The notes: generated by a model from the letters alone, not told the origin. Shown: positions 21,531 through 32,305, numbered from the stretch's first letter. The stretch is DNA of 64,000 bases from Stutzerimonas kunmingensis (GCF_900114065.1 NZ_FORS01000007.1:1-64000), one strand, 5' to 3'. Numbers and translations are program-made.

Positions 21531-21557
21531 GTGCCGTCGCGGACCGACCGCGACGGC
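21531..21557 (+). terminator. Hairpin directly after lamB
   Basis: A ten-pair perfect stem (GCCGTCGCGG / CCGCGACGGC, loop ACCGA) begins 16 bases after the lamB stop and is followed by GCCCTTT. Probable 3'-end protector or partial terminator. Confidence 0.7.
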
Positions 21558-21591
21558 GCCCTTTCCGCTCCCACCGTCCAGACGGTGCCTT

Positions 21592-21623
21592 TGCCCCGAC
21601 GCTGGCAGGTCGGGGCATTTTTT
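21592..21623 (+). terminator. Intrinsic terminator between lamB and malM
   Basis: The stem TGCCCCGAC / GTCGGGGCA, with an eight-base loop, is followed by six T. The T-run ends only 15 bases before the malM start codon, so the terminator sits in the malM leader and would block most lamB read-through. Confidence 0.85.
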
Positions 21624-21638
21624 GTTCGGAGAACCACC

Positions 21639-22562
21639 ATGCATCGCTTGTCCTTCCTTACCGCCGGGCTATTGGCCCTGGCGCTCGCCGGTTGCAGCAG
21701 CGAGCCGCTGCGCCGGGTCGATGCCCTCACCGCCAGCCCCAAACCGCTGGAACAGCCGATCGAGCAAGCCCGCAGCGCGCTGGCCGCGGCGCCGACCTGC
21801 TGCAGCGGTATCGAGCAGTTGCCGTTCGAGCCGCTCGAAGCCGGCTTCGCCGGTGACGTACTGATCGACACCCAGGCGCCGGCCTACAGTTTCGAGACCG
21901 GCAAGAGCTTCTTCCGCGCCTTCGCCCTGCCGGCCGGCGGGCCCTCGTTCGAGATCCGGCTCTACAGCCAGGCCGGCAGCAGCGTGCTGGCGCCCAACGC
22001 CATGCTGCTCGACAGCCGCATGCGCCCGACCCGCCTGCTCGACGCTGACGACTTCGCCTATGTACCGCCGACCGGGCTCAAGGGCGACAGCCTCGACGCG
22101 CGCCTGCGCATCGACCGCTCGCAGCCCGATCATCCGGGCAACGAGCGCTACCTGATCCTCTACACCAGCGACGCGCAGATGGCCGGCCAGACCGTGCTGC
22201 AGCATCCGGCCAAGGCCTACGCCAAGGCGCTGGGCAACGAGCCGCCGAGCATCCCCGACCCGATGGCGAAGCACTCGCCAGTAGGCGTGATCCGGCTGGT
22301 GATGATCCCCGACAACGCCGCCGGCTCGACCGCCAAGGGCTACGTACCGGGCTACAGCATCGGCCAGGAGATGGGCAACGAACTGCCCAGCGCGCCGGCG
22401 CCGACGGTGCTGCCGGAGACCTCGGCGTACTATCGCCAGGCGATCGATGCCGCGCTGGCGCAGAAGGATCTCGAACGCGCGCTGCGCCTGGCCGACGAAG
22501 CGGCACGGGTTGGCGACAGTACGGCCAAGCAGCACCTGCTCGAACGCATCGAGATCCGCTGA
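21639..22562 (+). CDS. malM: Maltose operon periplasmic lipoprotein MalM
   Basis: A 307-residue protein with a lipoprotein signal (MHRLSFLTAGLLALALAGC; lipobox LAGC, acylated Cys 19). CCSGIEQLPFEPL followed by IDTQAPAYSFETGKSFFRAFALP is the conserved MalM N-terminal block, and PVGVIRLVMIPDNAAGSTAKGYVPGYS also fits. In E. coli malM is the last gene of malK-lamB-malM and its function is unclear. Here it follows lamB but behind a terminator. GGAG lies eight to ten bases before the ATG. Confidence 0.82.
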   Translation: MHRLSFLTAGLLALALAGCSSEPLRRVDALTASPKPLEQPIEQARSALAAAPTCCSGIEQLPFEPLEAGFAGDVLIDTQAPAYSFETGKSFFRAFALPAGGPSFEIRLYSQAGSSVLAPNAMLLDSRMRPTRLLDADDFAYVPPTGLKGDSLDARLRIDRSQPDHPGNERYLILYTSDAQMAGQTVLQHPAKAYAKALGNEPPSIPDPMAKHSPVGVIRLVMIPDNAAGSTAKGYVPGYSIGQEMGNELPSAPAPTVLPETSAYYRQAIDAALAQKDLERALRLADEAARVGDSTAKQHLLERIEIR

Positions 22563-22623
22563 GAGACGAGGTTCGCGGCACGGCAAACGCGTCGCGAACA
22601 TCGCTATGGAGGGGTGAAGCGCG

Positions 22624-24465
22624 TTAGGACTGGGTCAGCTGCTTGTACAGCTGCGGCAGGCGGAACGGCAGCTGTTGCGGCTCCTTGATCAGGGTGTAGC
22701 CGTTGGCGCCGAACATGTACGGCAGATAGTCACCGGCCTCGCGGTCGATGGTGATGCAGAACGGCAGCAGACCCTGCTTGCGCGCTTCCATGACGGCCTG
22801 GCGGGTATCTTCGACGCCGTAGCGGCCTTCATAGAGGTCCAGATCGTTCGGCTTGCCGTCGGTGACCAGCAGCAACAGCTTGCGCCGCTGCTTGCAGTTG
22901 CCAAGCAGCTCGGTGGCCTGGCGGATGGCCGCACCCATGCGGGTGTAATAGCCGGGCTTGAGCGCCTGGATACGGCCGCGGGTTTCATCGCCATAGGGCT
23001 GGCGGAAGCTCTTCAGCTCCTGCATGCGTACCTGTTGGCGACGCAGCGAGGAGAAGCCGTACAGCGCAAAGGGATCGCCCACCGCCGACAGTGCTTCGCC
23101 GAACAGCAGCAGGCTGTCGATGACCACATCGATCACGCGGTGCTCGTTGTCCAGGTGCGCGTCGGTGGACATGGACAGGTCGGCCAGCAGCAGGCAGGCC
23201 AGATCGCGGCGATTCTGCCGTTGCTCCATGAACAGGCCACGTTCGGCACACTGGCCGTTCTGCCGCTCGACGTGGAAATCGAGCCAGGCCTGCATGTCCA
23301 GCTCCGAGCCCTGGGGTTGCTGGCGCAGCCACTGGCGGTCGTTGCGCAGGTGCTCGAACTGCCGACGCAAACGTCGCGCCAGCGGCGACAGGTGCAGCGG
23401 CAACGGCTTGGCCTCGGCGCCGCGGGGCAGCATCAGCTGCAGGTTGACGAAATCCTTCTGCAGGCACTGCTTGCGATAGTCCCACTCGGGCAGCTTGATG
23501 CCTTCGCCCAGCGGCACATCGTCGAAATCCGCGGCCGGCAGGTCCAGATCCAGCTTGAGGCCGCCGCCCTGGCGCATGCGCTGACGGGACAGCGCCAGCT
23601 CGTCGAGATCCTCGGCGACGCGGGCCGCGTCGAGGTCTTCGGTGTCGTCGCCGCAGCGGTCCAGCTCGATGTGCTCGGACCAGCTGAACAGGTTCTCCAG
23701 CCGGAACAGCAACAGGCCACCCTTGCTGGAGCTCTCGTCCACTCGCCGTGCGCGCTTGCGCTGGCGCGATTCGCCGCCGGGCGGGGTTTCCAGATTGCCC
23801 TCGCCCTCTTCGGCGCGCTGGGCGGCCTGGGGTTCACCGAGGTTGTCGGCCGGATACAGCCACAGCGGCAGCGGCCAGGGCGCGCGCTCGCTGCGTGGAA
23901 ACTGGCTGACGCTGCCCGGCTCGCGCAGGGCCTGGCATAGCGCCGCTTCCAGCGCGGCCTCGGCCTTGGGCAGCTGGCTCGGGTCCGGGCGCAGCTGCAG
24001 ATGGGCCTCGACCAGACGCTGATAGCGCGGGCGCATGGCCGGAAAATGTTCAAGGATTGCCTGCGTCCAGCGCTGGTTGTCGCGCGCCCAGTGGCGCATC
24101 GGCCCGGCCTGCGCGGCGAGCAGCGCCAGCCAGCGATACAGATCCTGGTTCAGCGAGACTTCCGGATAGACCGCCAGGCTCTGCGGCAGCCGCAGGTTGC
24201 TGGCGTCGCACCAAGCCACCGGCAGTTGCTTGCAGGTCCCGGCGACCTGTTGCAGCAGGTTGCGCCTGAGCAGCAGATCACGCGCGCTGGCGGCTTCTAC
24301 GCCGACACCGCTGGCGCCACCCATGGCGCGGAACAGCAGCGACAGCGGCCGCTGCATGCTCTCGAGCTCGACCCGTGCTTCCGGAAAATCCGGGTTGGCG
24401 CGACGGGTGATGAAGCGGTGCCAGACTCTACCGACCCACTCTTCCACTTCGATGGTAAAGGCCAT
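22624..24465 (-). CDS. norD: Nitric oxide reductase activation protein NorD
   Basis: A 613-residue protein with a C-terminal von Willebrand A domain. The MIDAS motif is DLSMSTD (DxSxS) near residue 435, with further metal contacts (TDGKPNDLD). The N-terminal two thirds are helical and charged. NorD works with the MoxR-type ATPase NirQ/NorQ to insert or activate metal cofactors in NorB; this is family knowledge. It is on the same strand downstream of norCB, separated by a terminator-like hairpin. Start 24465 (MAFTIEVEEWVGRVWH) has GGAG eight bases before it. Confidence 0.92.
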   Translation of the reverse strand: MAFTIEVEEWVGRVWHRFITRRANPDFPEARVELESMQRPLSLLFRAMGGASGVGVEAASARDLLLRRNLLQQVAGTCKQLPVAWCDASNLRLPQSLAVYPEVSLNQDLYRWLALLAAQAGPMRHWARDNQRWTQAILEHFPAMRPRYQRLVEAHLQLRPDPSQLPKAEAALEAALCQALREPGSVSQFPRSERAPWPLPLWLYPADNLGEPQAAQRAEEGEGNLETPPGGESRQRKRARRVDESSSKGGLLLFRLENLFSWSEHIELDRCGDDTEDLDAARVAEDLDELALSRQRMRQGGGLKLDLDLPAADFDDVPLGEGIKLPEWDYRKQCLQKDFVNLQLMLPRGAEAKPLPLHLSPLARRLRRQFEHLRNDRQWLRQQPQGSELDMQAWLDFHVERQNGQCAERGLFMEQRQNRRDLACLLLADLSMSTDAHLDNEHRVIDVVIDSLLLFGEALSAVGDPFALYGFSSLRRQQVRMQELKSFRQPYGDETRGRIQALKPGYYTRMGAAIRQATELLGNCKQRRKLLLLVTDGKPNDLDLYEGRYGVEDTRQAVMEARKQGLLPFCITIDREAGDYLPYMFGANGYTLIKEPQQLPFRLPQLYKQLTQS

Positions 24466-24489
24466 GGCGGTTACTCCGTGCAGGCACTG

Positions 24490-24525
24490 AAAAAGCAAAA
24501 CGGCCCGCTGTTACCAGTCGGGCCG
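24490..24525 (-). terminator. Terminator-like hairpin between norB and norD
   Basis: On the minus strand the stem CGGCCCG / CGGGCCG is followed by TTTTGCTTTTT. It falls 20-60 bases after the norB stop and before norD, so norD is probably expressed at a lower level by read-through. Confidence 0.75.
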
Positions 24526-24547
24526 TCGATCCTCATTGCGACTTGTC

Positions 24548-26454
<1,907 letters not shown>

Positions 26455-26511
26455 GGTCGCCTCCTCATGGCTTGGCGTGGCCAGTTTAAGAAGGGGGCTA
26501 TCGAAACCTGC

Positions 26512-26525
26512 TTGATGGCAATCAA
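26512..26525 (-). promoter_or_regulatory. DNR/FNR box upstream of norC
   Basis: TTGATGGCAATCAA matches TTGAT-N4-ATCAA at every defined position. Its centre is 64 bases before the norC start. It lies between norC and the end of nirH. Confidence 0.85.
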
Positions 26526-26722
26526 GAAAAACCTGAACGTGGCAGTAGGGCTTTCTGGAGACCCTGCAGGAGGAGCGCAAAGCCAGATGCCACGGGGGCT
26601 GCAGCGCGCTGCGGGTCACTGGCCTGCATTTTCGGCGGCGTGACCGTGGCTATATGAGTGGCCCGCGCGGCGATCGCTCGCAGGCACTGCCGACACCCCG
26701 ATGGGCGCCGGCAGGCCGAGAA

Positions 26723-27229
26723 TCAGGCGCGACGTTGAGTCGCCAGGCGCAGGCCGGTCTTCTTCAGAATGCGGCTGGACACCAGCATCTCGTTGGCCCG
26801 GCAGGCGTTGCCCAGCAGCGCACGAATCTGGTTGCGGTAGGCCTCGATATCACTGGCATCACGCCCATGCACCATGGCGAACAGGTTGTATGGCCAGCCT
26901 TCCTGCCGTGGTCGGCGATAGCAGTGACTGACGAAAGGCTGGGCACCGATCAGCGCACCCAGTCGCGCAATCTCGGCGTCGTCGACGTCCCACACGGTCA
27001 TGCCGTTGTGCCGATAGCCGAGGCGGTAGTGGTTGGGTATCGCCGCGATACGCCGGATCGCGCCGTCCGCCTGCAGCCGCTGCAGCAGCGCCAGGGTGGC
27101 GTCGACGTCGATGCCCAGCTCCCCGGCGAGCCAGGCCCAGGGATCGGCCACCAGCGGCAGCCCGGCCTCGGTCAGCTCGATCAGGCGGCGGGTCAGGCCA
27201 TCGTCAGACGGGGAAGTGCAAACCGACAT
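26723..27229 (-). CDS. nirH: Heme d1 biosynthesis, siroheme decarboxylase subunit NirH
   Basis: A 168-residue Lrp/AsnC-like protein: N-terminal winged helix (TRRLIELTEAGLPLVADPWAWLAGELG), then an RAM-like alpha/beta domain ending SSRILKKTGLRLA. The RPRQEGWPYNLFAMVHGRD stretch is shared with NirL. NirD, L, G and H together remove acetate carboxyls from siroheme to give 12,18-didecarboxysiroheme on the way to heme d1. It overlaps nirG by 26 bases. Last gene of the nirM-H run. Confidence 0.92.
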   Translation of the reverse strand: MSVCTSPSDDGLTRRLIELTEAGLPLVADPWAWLAGELGIDVDATLALLQRLQADGAIRRIAAIPNHYRLGYRHNGMTVWDVDDAEIARLGALIGAQPFVSHCYRRPRQEGWPYNLFAMVHGRDASDIEAYRNQIRALLGNACRANEMLVSSRILKKTGLRLATQRRA

Positions 27230-27647
27230 GGAAGGTTTCCTCTTTCGGCAGATTCAGCACCGCCAGGCCGGTTTCGGCCTCGATGCGCGCGATGCTCTCG
27301 GCGATGCCCTGCGGGGTCTCGCAACCGAGCACGAACCACATGTTCCAGCGGTGTTCGCGGCGGTAGTTGTGTGCCACTTCGGGCATCGCCTCCAGCTGCG
27401 CGGCAACCTCGTCGAAGCGCGCCTCCGGCACCGACAGCGCGGCCAGGGTGAAGGCACCGCCAAGCCGGTCGATGTCGAACATCGGCCCGAAGCGAGTCAG
27501 CGTGCCGTCGTCGAGCAATGCCTGGACCCGCTCGCGCAGGGCCACGGACGTGCTGCCCAGCTCCTCGGCCAGCGCTTCCCAGGGGTGGCGCACCAGCGGC
27601 AGGCCATGCTGCAAACGATTTATCAACAGCCGGTCGAATTCATCCAT
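27204..27647 (-). CDS. nirG: Heme d1 biosynthesis, siroheme decarboxylase subunit NirG
   Basis: A 147-residue AsnC-like protein: [23 protein letters not shown] (HTH) and the D-type motif [17 protein letters not shown], shared with NirD. It resembles NirD more than NirL or NirH, which fits two heteromeric pairs. Start 27647 overlaps the nirL stop by eight bases. Confidence 0.92.
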   Translation of the reverse strand: MDEFDRLLINRLQHGLPLVRHPWEALAEELGSTSVALRERVQALLDDGTLTRFGPMFDIDRLGGAFTLAALSVPEARFDEVAAQLEAMPEVAHNYRREHRWNMWFVLGCETPQGIAESIARIEAETGLAVLNLPKEETFHVGLHFPV

Positions 27648-28152
27648 TGGCGACCTCGCGCAGCGGCGGTGCAAAACGGCCACCGCACTGCTTGAAGGCC
27701 CGCGTGCTGAACAGCAGCTGATGCGGTACATCGCTCAGACCGTTGTCCGCCAGCAGGCGCTCGATCAGCTGGCAGACCTGCTCGCGCTCGCGGCCATGGA
27801 CCATGCAGAACAGGTTGTAGGGCCACTGCGGCAGACGCCGCGGGCGCTGGTAACAGAGATTGACTCCGGCGGCCTGGCCAAGACGTCGACCGACTTCGTC
27901 GACCTGGGCGTCGGGGATGTCCATCACCAGCATGGCGTTGGCGCGAAAGCCCAGCGCGCGGTGCTTGAGCACCAGGCCGAAGCGACGGAACAGCCCTTCT
28001 TCCTGCCAGCGTTGAATCTGCTCCAGCACCCGCTCCTCGACGCTGCCGATCTGTTCTGCGAGCCGCTGGTAAGGCCGCGCGGCCAGCGGCAGCCCGCCCT
28101 CGAGCAGGCGGCGCAGCTGCAGCGCCTGCAGGTCATTGAGACAACCGGTCAT
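27640..28152 (-). CDS. nirL: Heme d1 biosynthesis, siroheme decarboxylase subunit NirL
   Basis: A 170-residue AsnC-like protein: [23 protein letters not shown], then [18 protein letters not shown], the motif it shares with NirH. It carries several histidines typical of the decarboxylase active site. The start at 28152 is used because it overlaps the nirD stop by four bases (ATGA coupling), although the frame is open further upstream. Confidence 0.92.
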   Translation of the reverse strand: MTGCLNDLQALQLRRLLEGGLPLAARPYQRLAEQIGSVEERVLEQIQRWQEEGLFRRFGLVLKHRALGFRANAMLVMDIPDAQVDEVGRRLGQAAGVNLCYQRPRRLPQWPYNLFCMVHGREREQVCQLIERLLADNGLSDVPHQLLFSTRAFKQCGGRFAPPLREVANG

Positions 28153-28607
28153 GATGGATCTCCCAGCGGGAAGCCGAGGTCGATGCGAAAGGCCTGCTGC
28201 ATCGGCAGGTCGAGCGGTGTCAGCCCGGTATCGGCTTCTATCTCGGCCAGCAGCCGGTCGATGTGTGGCCGATCCGGCCCGGTCAGCACGAACCAGAGGT
28301 TGTAACGATGCTCGCGCAGGTAGTTGTGGTTGACCTCGGGAAACGCATTGATGCGCGCCGCGACCTGCTCCAGCCGCGCCGCGGGCACGGCCAGCGCGAC
28401 CAGGGTGCTGGCGCCGGCACGGCTGTGCTCGAACACCGGGCCGATGCGCGACAGGCCACCGCCCTCGTGCAGTTGTTCGAGACAGGCGAGCACCTCCTCC
28501 TCGCTGCAGCCAAGCTCGTCGGCCATGGCGCGGTAGGGCTCGGCGCACAGCGGCATGCCGTGCTGGTAGCGGTCGATCAGGCGGCGACTGAGGGCGTCGA
28601 TGTGCAT
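28149..28607 (-). CDS. nirD: Heme d1 biosynthesis, siroheme decarboxylase subunit NirD
   Basis: A 152-residue AsnC-like protein: [20 protein letters not shown] (HTH start) and [19 protein letters not shown], the motif shared with NirG. First of the four paralogous decarboxylase genes. It begins one base after the nirF stop. Confidence 0.92.
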   Translation of the reverse strand: MHIDALSRRLIDRYQHGMPLCAEPYRAMADELGCSEEEVLACLEQLHEGGGLSRIGPVFEHSRAGASTLVALAVPAARLEQVAARINAFPEVNHNYLREHRYNLWFVLTGPDRPHIDRLLAEIEADTGLTPLDLPMQQAFRIDLGFPLGDPS

Positions 28608-28608
28608 G

Positions 28609-29784
28609 TCACAACCCCGTCTCGTGGGCGCGGCTGCTGAAGAAGATGCCGCTCGGACTCTGCGCCGGCAGTCGCTTGAGCAGCTTCAGGGTGTAGGGGT
28701 CCCAGACCTGGATTTCCTCGCCATCGCGCACCGACAGCCAGAGCTGGTCGCCGCGGGCGGTGAACTCCATGTGCAGCACGGCCGGGCCTGGCTCCAGATC
28801 GGCGATGACCTCGTGGGTCTCGCTGTCGATGACCTGGACCTTGCCGTTGTCGGGGTGGGCGAAGTTGACCCAGATCTGCCGCGCGTCCGGTCGCGCCATG
28901 ACGAAGATCGGCTGGCCGGCCACGTCGATGGCGTCGGTCTGCTGCCACTTCTCGGAATCCATCACCAGCACACGATGCTGGCCGACGGCGGGGACAAAGG
29001 TCTGGTTGCCGGCCACGGTCCAGCCTTCCAGGTGCGGCATCTTGTAGACCGGCAGTTTCTGCTGGCCGCGGCCATAGCCATCGAGAATACGCTCGACGCC
29101 ACGCTCGGGATGCCAGAGGTCGATCTTGGCCATGCCGTCCTCGCCGAACAGGCCGGCGATGTAATAGCGCCCTTCAGGAGTCAGCAGCGCATCGTAGGGT
29201 TGGCGGCCGATACCCTCGAAACGAGTGATCTGCGGCTCGTTGCCCTGGCTGAAATCCAACAGCCAGGTTTCATCGGTATCGAACAGGCTGTAGATGAAGC
29301 GCCGACCGGGCACGTCGATCACGCCGACCACCCGCGAATTGCGGCTGCCGTCGGCCAGCGGCGTCGCAGGTATGTCGGCGACCAGCTCCAGGGTCTTGGC
29401 ATCGAATACCTTCACCCCGCCCGGCTCGTAGTTGCCGACCGCGATCAGCGTGCCGTCCTGGCTGATGGCGCCACCGATGCTGTTGCCACCCTGGATGACG
29501 CGACGATCGATGCGCTGGCGCAGCAGGTCAACCTTGGTCAGCCCGCCGTCGCGGCCGAATACATAGGCGTAGCGCTGATCGCGGGAAAACACCACCGAAG
29601 CATGGGACAGGTCGCCCAGACCCTCGATGCGGGCGAGCTGGCTCTGGTTGCTGCTCTCGATGATCTGCAGGCTGCCGGTGGCGCGCTCCACCACCACCCC
29701 GAGGTCACCGGTGCCGCGCAGCGGTTGCTGTGCACAGGCCGCGAGCAGACCGGCCGCAGCCAGCAGCAGAAAAGGACGAATCAT
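28609..29784 (-). CDS. nirF: Heme d1 biosynthesis protein NirF (lipoprotein)
   Basis: A 391-residue periplasmic protein with the lipobox LLAAC (Cys 16) and an eight-bladed beta-propeller like the d1 domain of NirS. NirF binds d1-type hemes and acts late in heme d1 synthesis, as a dehydrogenase or chaperone. The histidine of DLSHASVVFSRDQRYAYVFGRDGG lies in the conserved ligand region. It overlaps nirC by four bases (ATGA). Confidence 0.93.
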   Translation of the reverse strand: MIRPFLLLAAAGLLAACAQQPLRGTGDLGVVVERATGSLQIIESSNQSQLARIEGLGDLSHASVVFSRDQRYAYVFGRDGGLTKVDLLRQRIDRRVIQGGNSIGGAISQDGTLIAVGNYEPGGVKVFDAKTLELVADIPATPLADGSRNSRVVGVIDVPGRRFIYSLFDTDETWLLDFSQGNEPQITRFEGIGRQPYDALLTPEGRYYIAGLFGEDGMAKIDLWHPERGVERILDGYGRGQQKLPVYKMPHLEGWTVAGNQTFVPAVGQHRVLVMDSEKWQQTDAIDVAGQPIFVMARPDARQIWVNFAHPDNGKVQVIDSETHEVIADLEPGPAVLHMEFTARGDQLWLSVRDGEEIQVWDPYTLKLLKRLPAQSPSGIFFSSRAHETGL

Positions 29785-30122
29785 GGCTTGGGATATCCTT
29801 CGAGCAGGCGGTCGACCAGGTAGGCGATGTCCTGCTCGTCGAGCAGGGCATTCCAGCCGGGCATGGCCGTACCGGGGCGGCCGTGGGTAACTGTGGCGAT
29901 CAGACTGTCACGGGGTTTGCCGGCTAGCGCCTCGCGGGTGAGCGCGGGGCCGAGACCGCCGGTCATGCGCAGGCCATGGCAGGAGCCACAGTCCTGAAGC
30001 AGCAGATGGTCGAGCTTCGCCTGGCGTTCGGCGGTGGGGGCCGCGGCCAGGGCGGTGGGAATCAGGAGGAAGGACGCCAGGGCCAGCCCCAGACGCGATA
30101 CTACTTGGCGGGACTGAATCAT
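29781..30122 (-). CDS. nirC: Cytochrome c55x, NirC
   Basis: A 113-residue periplasmic cytochrome. The signal peptide ends PTALAAAP. The heme motif is CGSCH in LLLQDCGSCHGLRMTGG, with a distal Met in GTAMPGW. NirC is an electron carrier linked to NirS maturation. It is 17 bases after nirM and overlaps nirF. Confidence 0.93.
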   Translation of the reverse strand: MIQSRQVVSRLGLALASFLLIPTALAAAPTAERQAKLDHLLLQDCGSCHGLRMTGGLGPALTREALAGKPRDSLIATVTHGRPGTAMPGWNALLDEQDIAYLVDRLLEGYPKP

Positions 30123-30139
30123 GACGTCCTCCTGGGGTG

Positions 30140-30454
30140 TTACTTCTGGCTAAGAACCCACTCGGCGAGGATCTTGGCTTCTTCTTCGGTGACCGGGTTT
30201 GGCGGCATCGGGATCGGACCCCATACGCCCTGGCTGCCGTTCTTGATGTGGCCGGCCAGCAGATCGGCAGCGCCGTCCTGTCCTGCGTACTTGGCGGCGA
30301 CTTCCTTGAACGCCGGGCCTACCAGCTTGGCATCGATGCTGTGGCAAGCCGCGCAAGGCTTGCTCTTGAACAGCGCCTCACCATCCTGCGCCAGTGCCGG
30401 CTGCAGGGTCAGCGCGCCGCCCAGGGCGAGCATCGGGATAAGGATTTTCTTCAT
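30140..30454 (-). CDS. nirM: Cytochrome c-551, NirM
   Basis: A 104-residue secreted monoheme cytochrome. The signal [22 protein letters not shown] is followed by [22 protein letters not shown] (CAACH) and the Met ligand in [13 protein letters not shown]. It donates electrons to NirS. Its length and motif are those of Pseudomonas c-551. It starts its own operon (nirM-C-F-D-L-G-H) with a perfect DNR box upstream. Confidence 0.96.
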   Translation of the reverse strand: MKKILIPMLALGGALTLQPALAQDGEALFKSKPCAACHSIDAKLVGPAFKEVAAKYAGQDGAADLLAGHIKNGSQGVWGPIPMPPNPVTEEEAKILAEWVLSQK

Positions 30455-30665
30455 TAGATCTTTTCCTCAAGGCTAAAGGGGAGAGCGTTACCGCCCACCC
30501 AAAGGGTGCTCAGCAAAACGCACTGAGCAAGTGCACGGTAAATTTACCGCTTGTGCTAGGCAACCTTTTGTCCTTGGTCATTGTTTGTGGGTTCCGGGAC
30601 TTCGAACGGCTGCTTCGCGACCGGTGCGGGCAGGCTCAGGATGAATGAGCCACCATGCCGGTTCC

Positions 30666-30679
30666 TTGATTGCAATCAA
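30666..30679 (-). promoter_or_regulatory. DNR/FNR box upstream of nirM
   Basis: TTGATTGCAATCAA is a perfect palindromic match. It lies 218 bases before the nirM start and after the nirB terminator, so the nirM leader is long. Confidence 0.85.
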
Positions 30680-30730
30680 ATCATCCCATTGGCACGACTG
30701 TGCCGTCGCCGGCCGGTGGTCGGACACCGG

Positions 30731-30759
30731 AAAAGCACAAGGCCGGCATTGCGCCGGCC
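30731..30759 (-). terminator. Terminator after nirB
   Basis: On the minus strand GGCCGGC / GCCGGCC with a five-base loop is followed by TTGTGCTTTT, within 20 bases of the nirB stop. Confidence 0.8.
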
Positions 30760-30776
30760 CGTTGCTTGCCGCCTGG

Positions 30777-31652
30777 TTACTGCTTGGCGGCAGTGATATC
30801 GCCCTGGGCGTCGATACCCAGCGTGTAGCCGAGCGAAACGTGGTGGTAGCGCCCGGTGGCGTTGTCGTCATGAATGGCGAAGCCGAAGTTGTAGACATTG
30901 CCCGCCGCCAGCGTCACGTCACCCTCGCCGCCCGCGAACTTGCGAGTGAACACGACAGTCCAGGTATCGCCATCGAGCTGGCCCTGGGCATCGACCAGCG
31001 CCTGGCCGCCCTCCATCACCCGCTCGGTGGCGACATGACCGTCGAAGGCCTTGTTCTCACCGCTGCGCCACTGGTTCAGGTCATAGAAGATCCCGTTGGC
31101 CAGCGAGCCGTCCTTGACGTACTTGGTCTTGGTGTCGGCTGCGCCCGGCATGGTCCGTGCGTCGCCGTGGCAGCTGCCCCAGCAACCACCTGCCTCGGCC
31201 AGCTGAACCTTGGAACCACCTTCGAGCATGTAGGCGATCTTCACCGGGTTGTCGGCGTCCATCGGCGCCGCGCCGGATGCTGCTGGCTGTTTCCAGGTGA
31301 AGCGCAGGTAAAGGTTTTCGCCGTCGTTGGCGGCCTGCACCTTGGCATTGATGAACGGCGCCTTGCCATCGATCGGCGTAGGCTCGAGCTTCTGGCCGCT
31401 GGCCATCTTGCCGCCCATGTCCTCGACTTCCTCGGAGTGGCAGCCAGCGCAGGTTTCGCCTTTCTTCAGGGCCCGTGCACCGCCGTGCTCGGTACCCTTG
31501 GTGATCCATTCCACCGGCGACACGCCGGGGTAGAACAGGGTGACGTCGGTCGCTGCCACCGCGTTCCAGTCAGCCGGCGCCGCGGCCATTGCAGTCTGTG
31601 CGCCGAAGGCGATTACCGCCCCCACCGCACTGGCCATCAGAGTCTTTTTCAT
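30777..31652 (-). CDS. nirB: Diheme cytochrome c-552, NirB (P. stutzeri type)
   Basis: A 291-residue periplasmic protein with signal MKKTLMASAVGAVIAFGAQTAMAA. One canonical heme motif is CAGCHSEEVE near residue 68. A second, CWGSCHGD near residue 150, has three residues between the cysteines (CX3CH). The C-terminal half (LRFTWKQP...YNFGFAIHDDNATGRYHHVSLGY) resembles the ethylbenzene-dehydrogenase/heme-binding fold. Not the assimilatory nitrite reductase NirB. Its place after nirS-nirT suggests electron delivery to cytochrome cd1, but its role is not settled. Confidence 0.88.
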   Translation of the reverse strand: MKKTLMASAVGAVIAFGAQTAMAAAPADWNAVAATDVTLFYPGVSPVEWITKGTEHGGARALKKGETCAGCHSEEVEDMGGKMASGQKLEPTPIDGKAPFINAKVQAANDGENLYLRFTWKQPAASGAAPMDADNPVKIAYMLEGGSKVQLAEAGGCWGSCHGDARTMPGAADTKTKYVKDGSLANGIFYDLNQWRSGENKAFDGHVATERVMEGGQALVDAQGQLDGDTWTVVFTRKFAGGEGDVTLAAGNVYNFGFAIHDDNATGRYHHVSLGYTLGIDAQGDITAAKQ

Positions 31653-31699
31653 AATCGGTTCCTCATCATCGATGGTTGGCTGGCCCGACGGACCGCAGT

Positions 31700-32305
31700 T
31701 CAGTCTTCGTCTTCTTCGGTCATCCCTTCGGGCAGGTGGTGCGCGATGCCCTTGTGGCAAGCGATGCAGGTCAGGTTGTCTTCGCGAGCCATCTCGTGCT
31801 GCTTGCGGGCTCGCTGCTTCTGCATGTCGGAGCTCATGCTTTCCAGGCTGTGGCAGTTGCGGCATTCGCGGGAATCGGATGCCCGCATCCGCGCCCATTC
31901 GCGACGCGCCAGGGTCAGCCGCTTGGCCTCGAACTTCTCGGCGGTGTCGATGGTGCCGACGATCTTGCCCCACAGCTCCTTGGAGGCCTCGACCTTGCGC
32001 ACCATCTTGTGCGTCCAGTCGCGCGGCACATGGCAGTCCGGGCAGGTCGCACGGACACCGGTGCGGTTGGCGTAGTGAATGGTCTCCTTGTACTCGGGGT
32101 AAACGTTGTCACCCATCTCGTGACAGGAGATGCAGAAGGTTTCGGTGTTGGTGGCCTCCAGCGCGGTGTTGAAGCCGCCCCAGAAGACGATACCGGCAAC
32201 AATGCCCACCACTAGAATGCCGCCGAGCGAGTAGCGCGCGCTCGGCCGCCGCAGTAGCGCAAGGATGCCGCCCTTCTTTTGCTTGTTGCCGTCTTGATCT
32301 GTCAT
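31700..32305 (-). CDS. nirT: Tetraheme cytochrome NirT (NapC/NirT family)
   Basis: A 201-residue inner-membrane-anchored cytochrome. One helix (YSLGGILVVGIVAGIVFWGGF) is followed by four CXXCH motifs: CISCH, CPDCH, CRNCH and CIACH. The family takes electrons from quinol and passes them to periplasmic reductases, here probably to NirS via NirB or NirM. Between nirS and nirB in the same operon. Confidence 0.95.
   Translation of the reverse strand: MTDQDGNKQKKGGILALLRRPSARYSLGGILVVGIVAGIVFWGGFNTALEATNTETFCISCHEMGDNVYPEYKETIHYANRTGVRATCPDCHVPRDWTHKMVRKVEASKELWGKIVGTIDTAEKFEAKRLTLARREWARMRASDSRECRNCHSLESMSSDMQKQRARKQHEMAREDNLTCIACHKGIAHHLPEGMTEEDED

Larger units (their letters stand above)
30455..30776. 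other. nirB-nirM intergenic region
   Basis: The 322 bases contain no gene. They hold a terminator for nirB (30731-30759) and a DNR box for nirM (30666-30679), so nirSTB and nirMCFDLGH can be separate transcripts. Confidence 0.8.
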
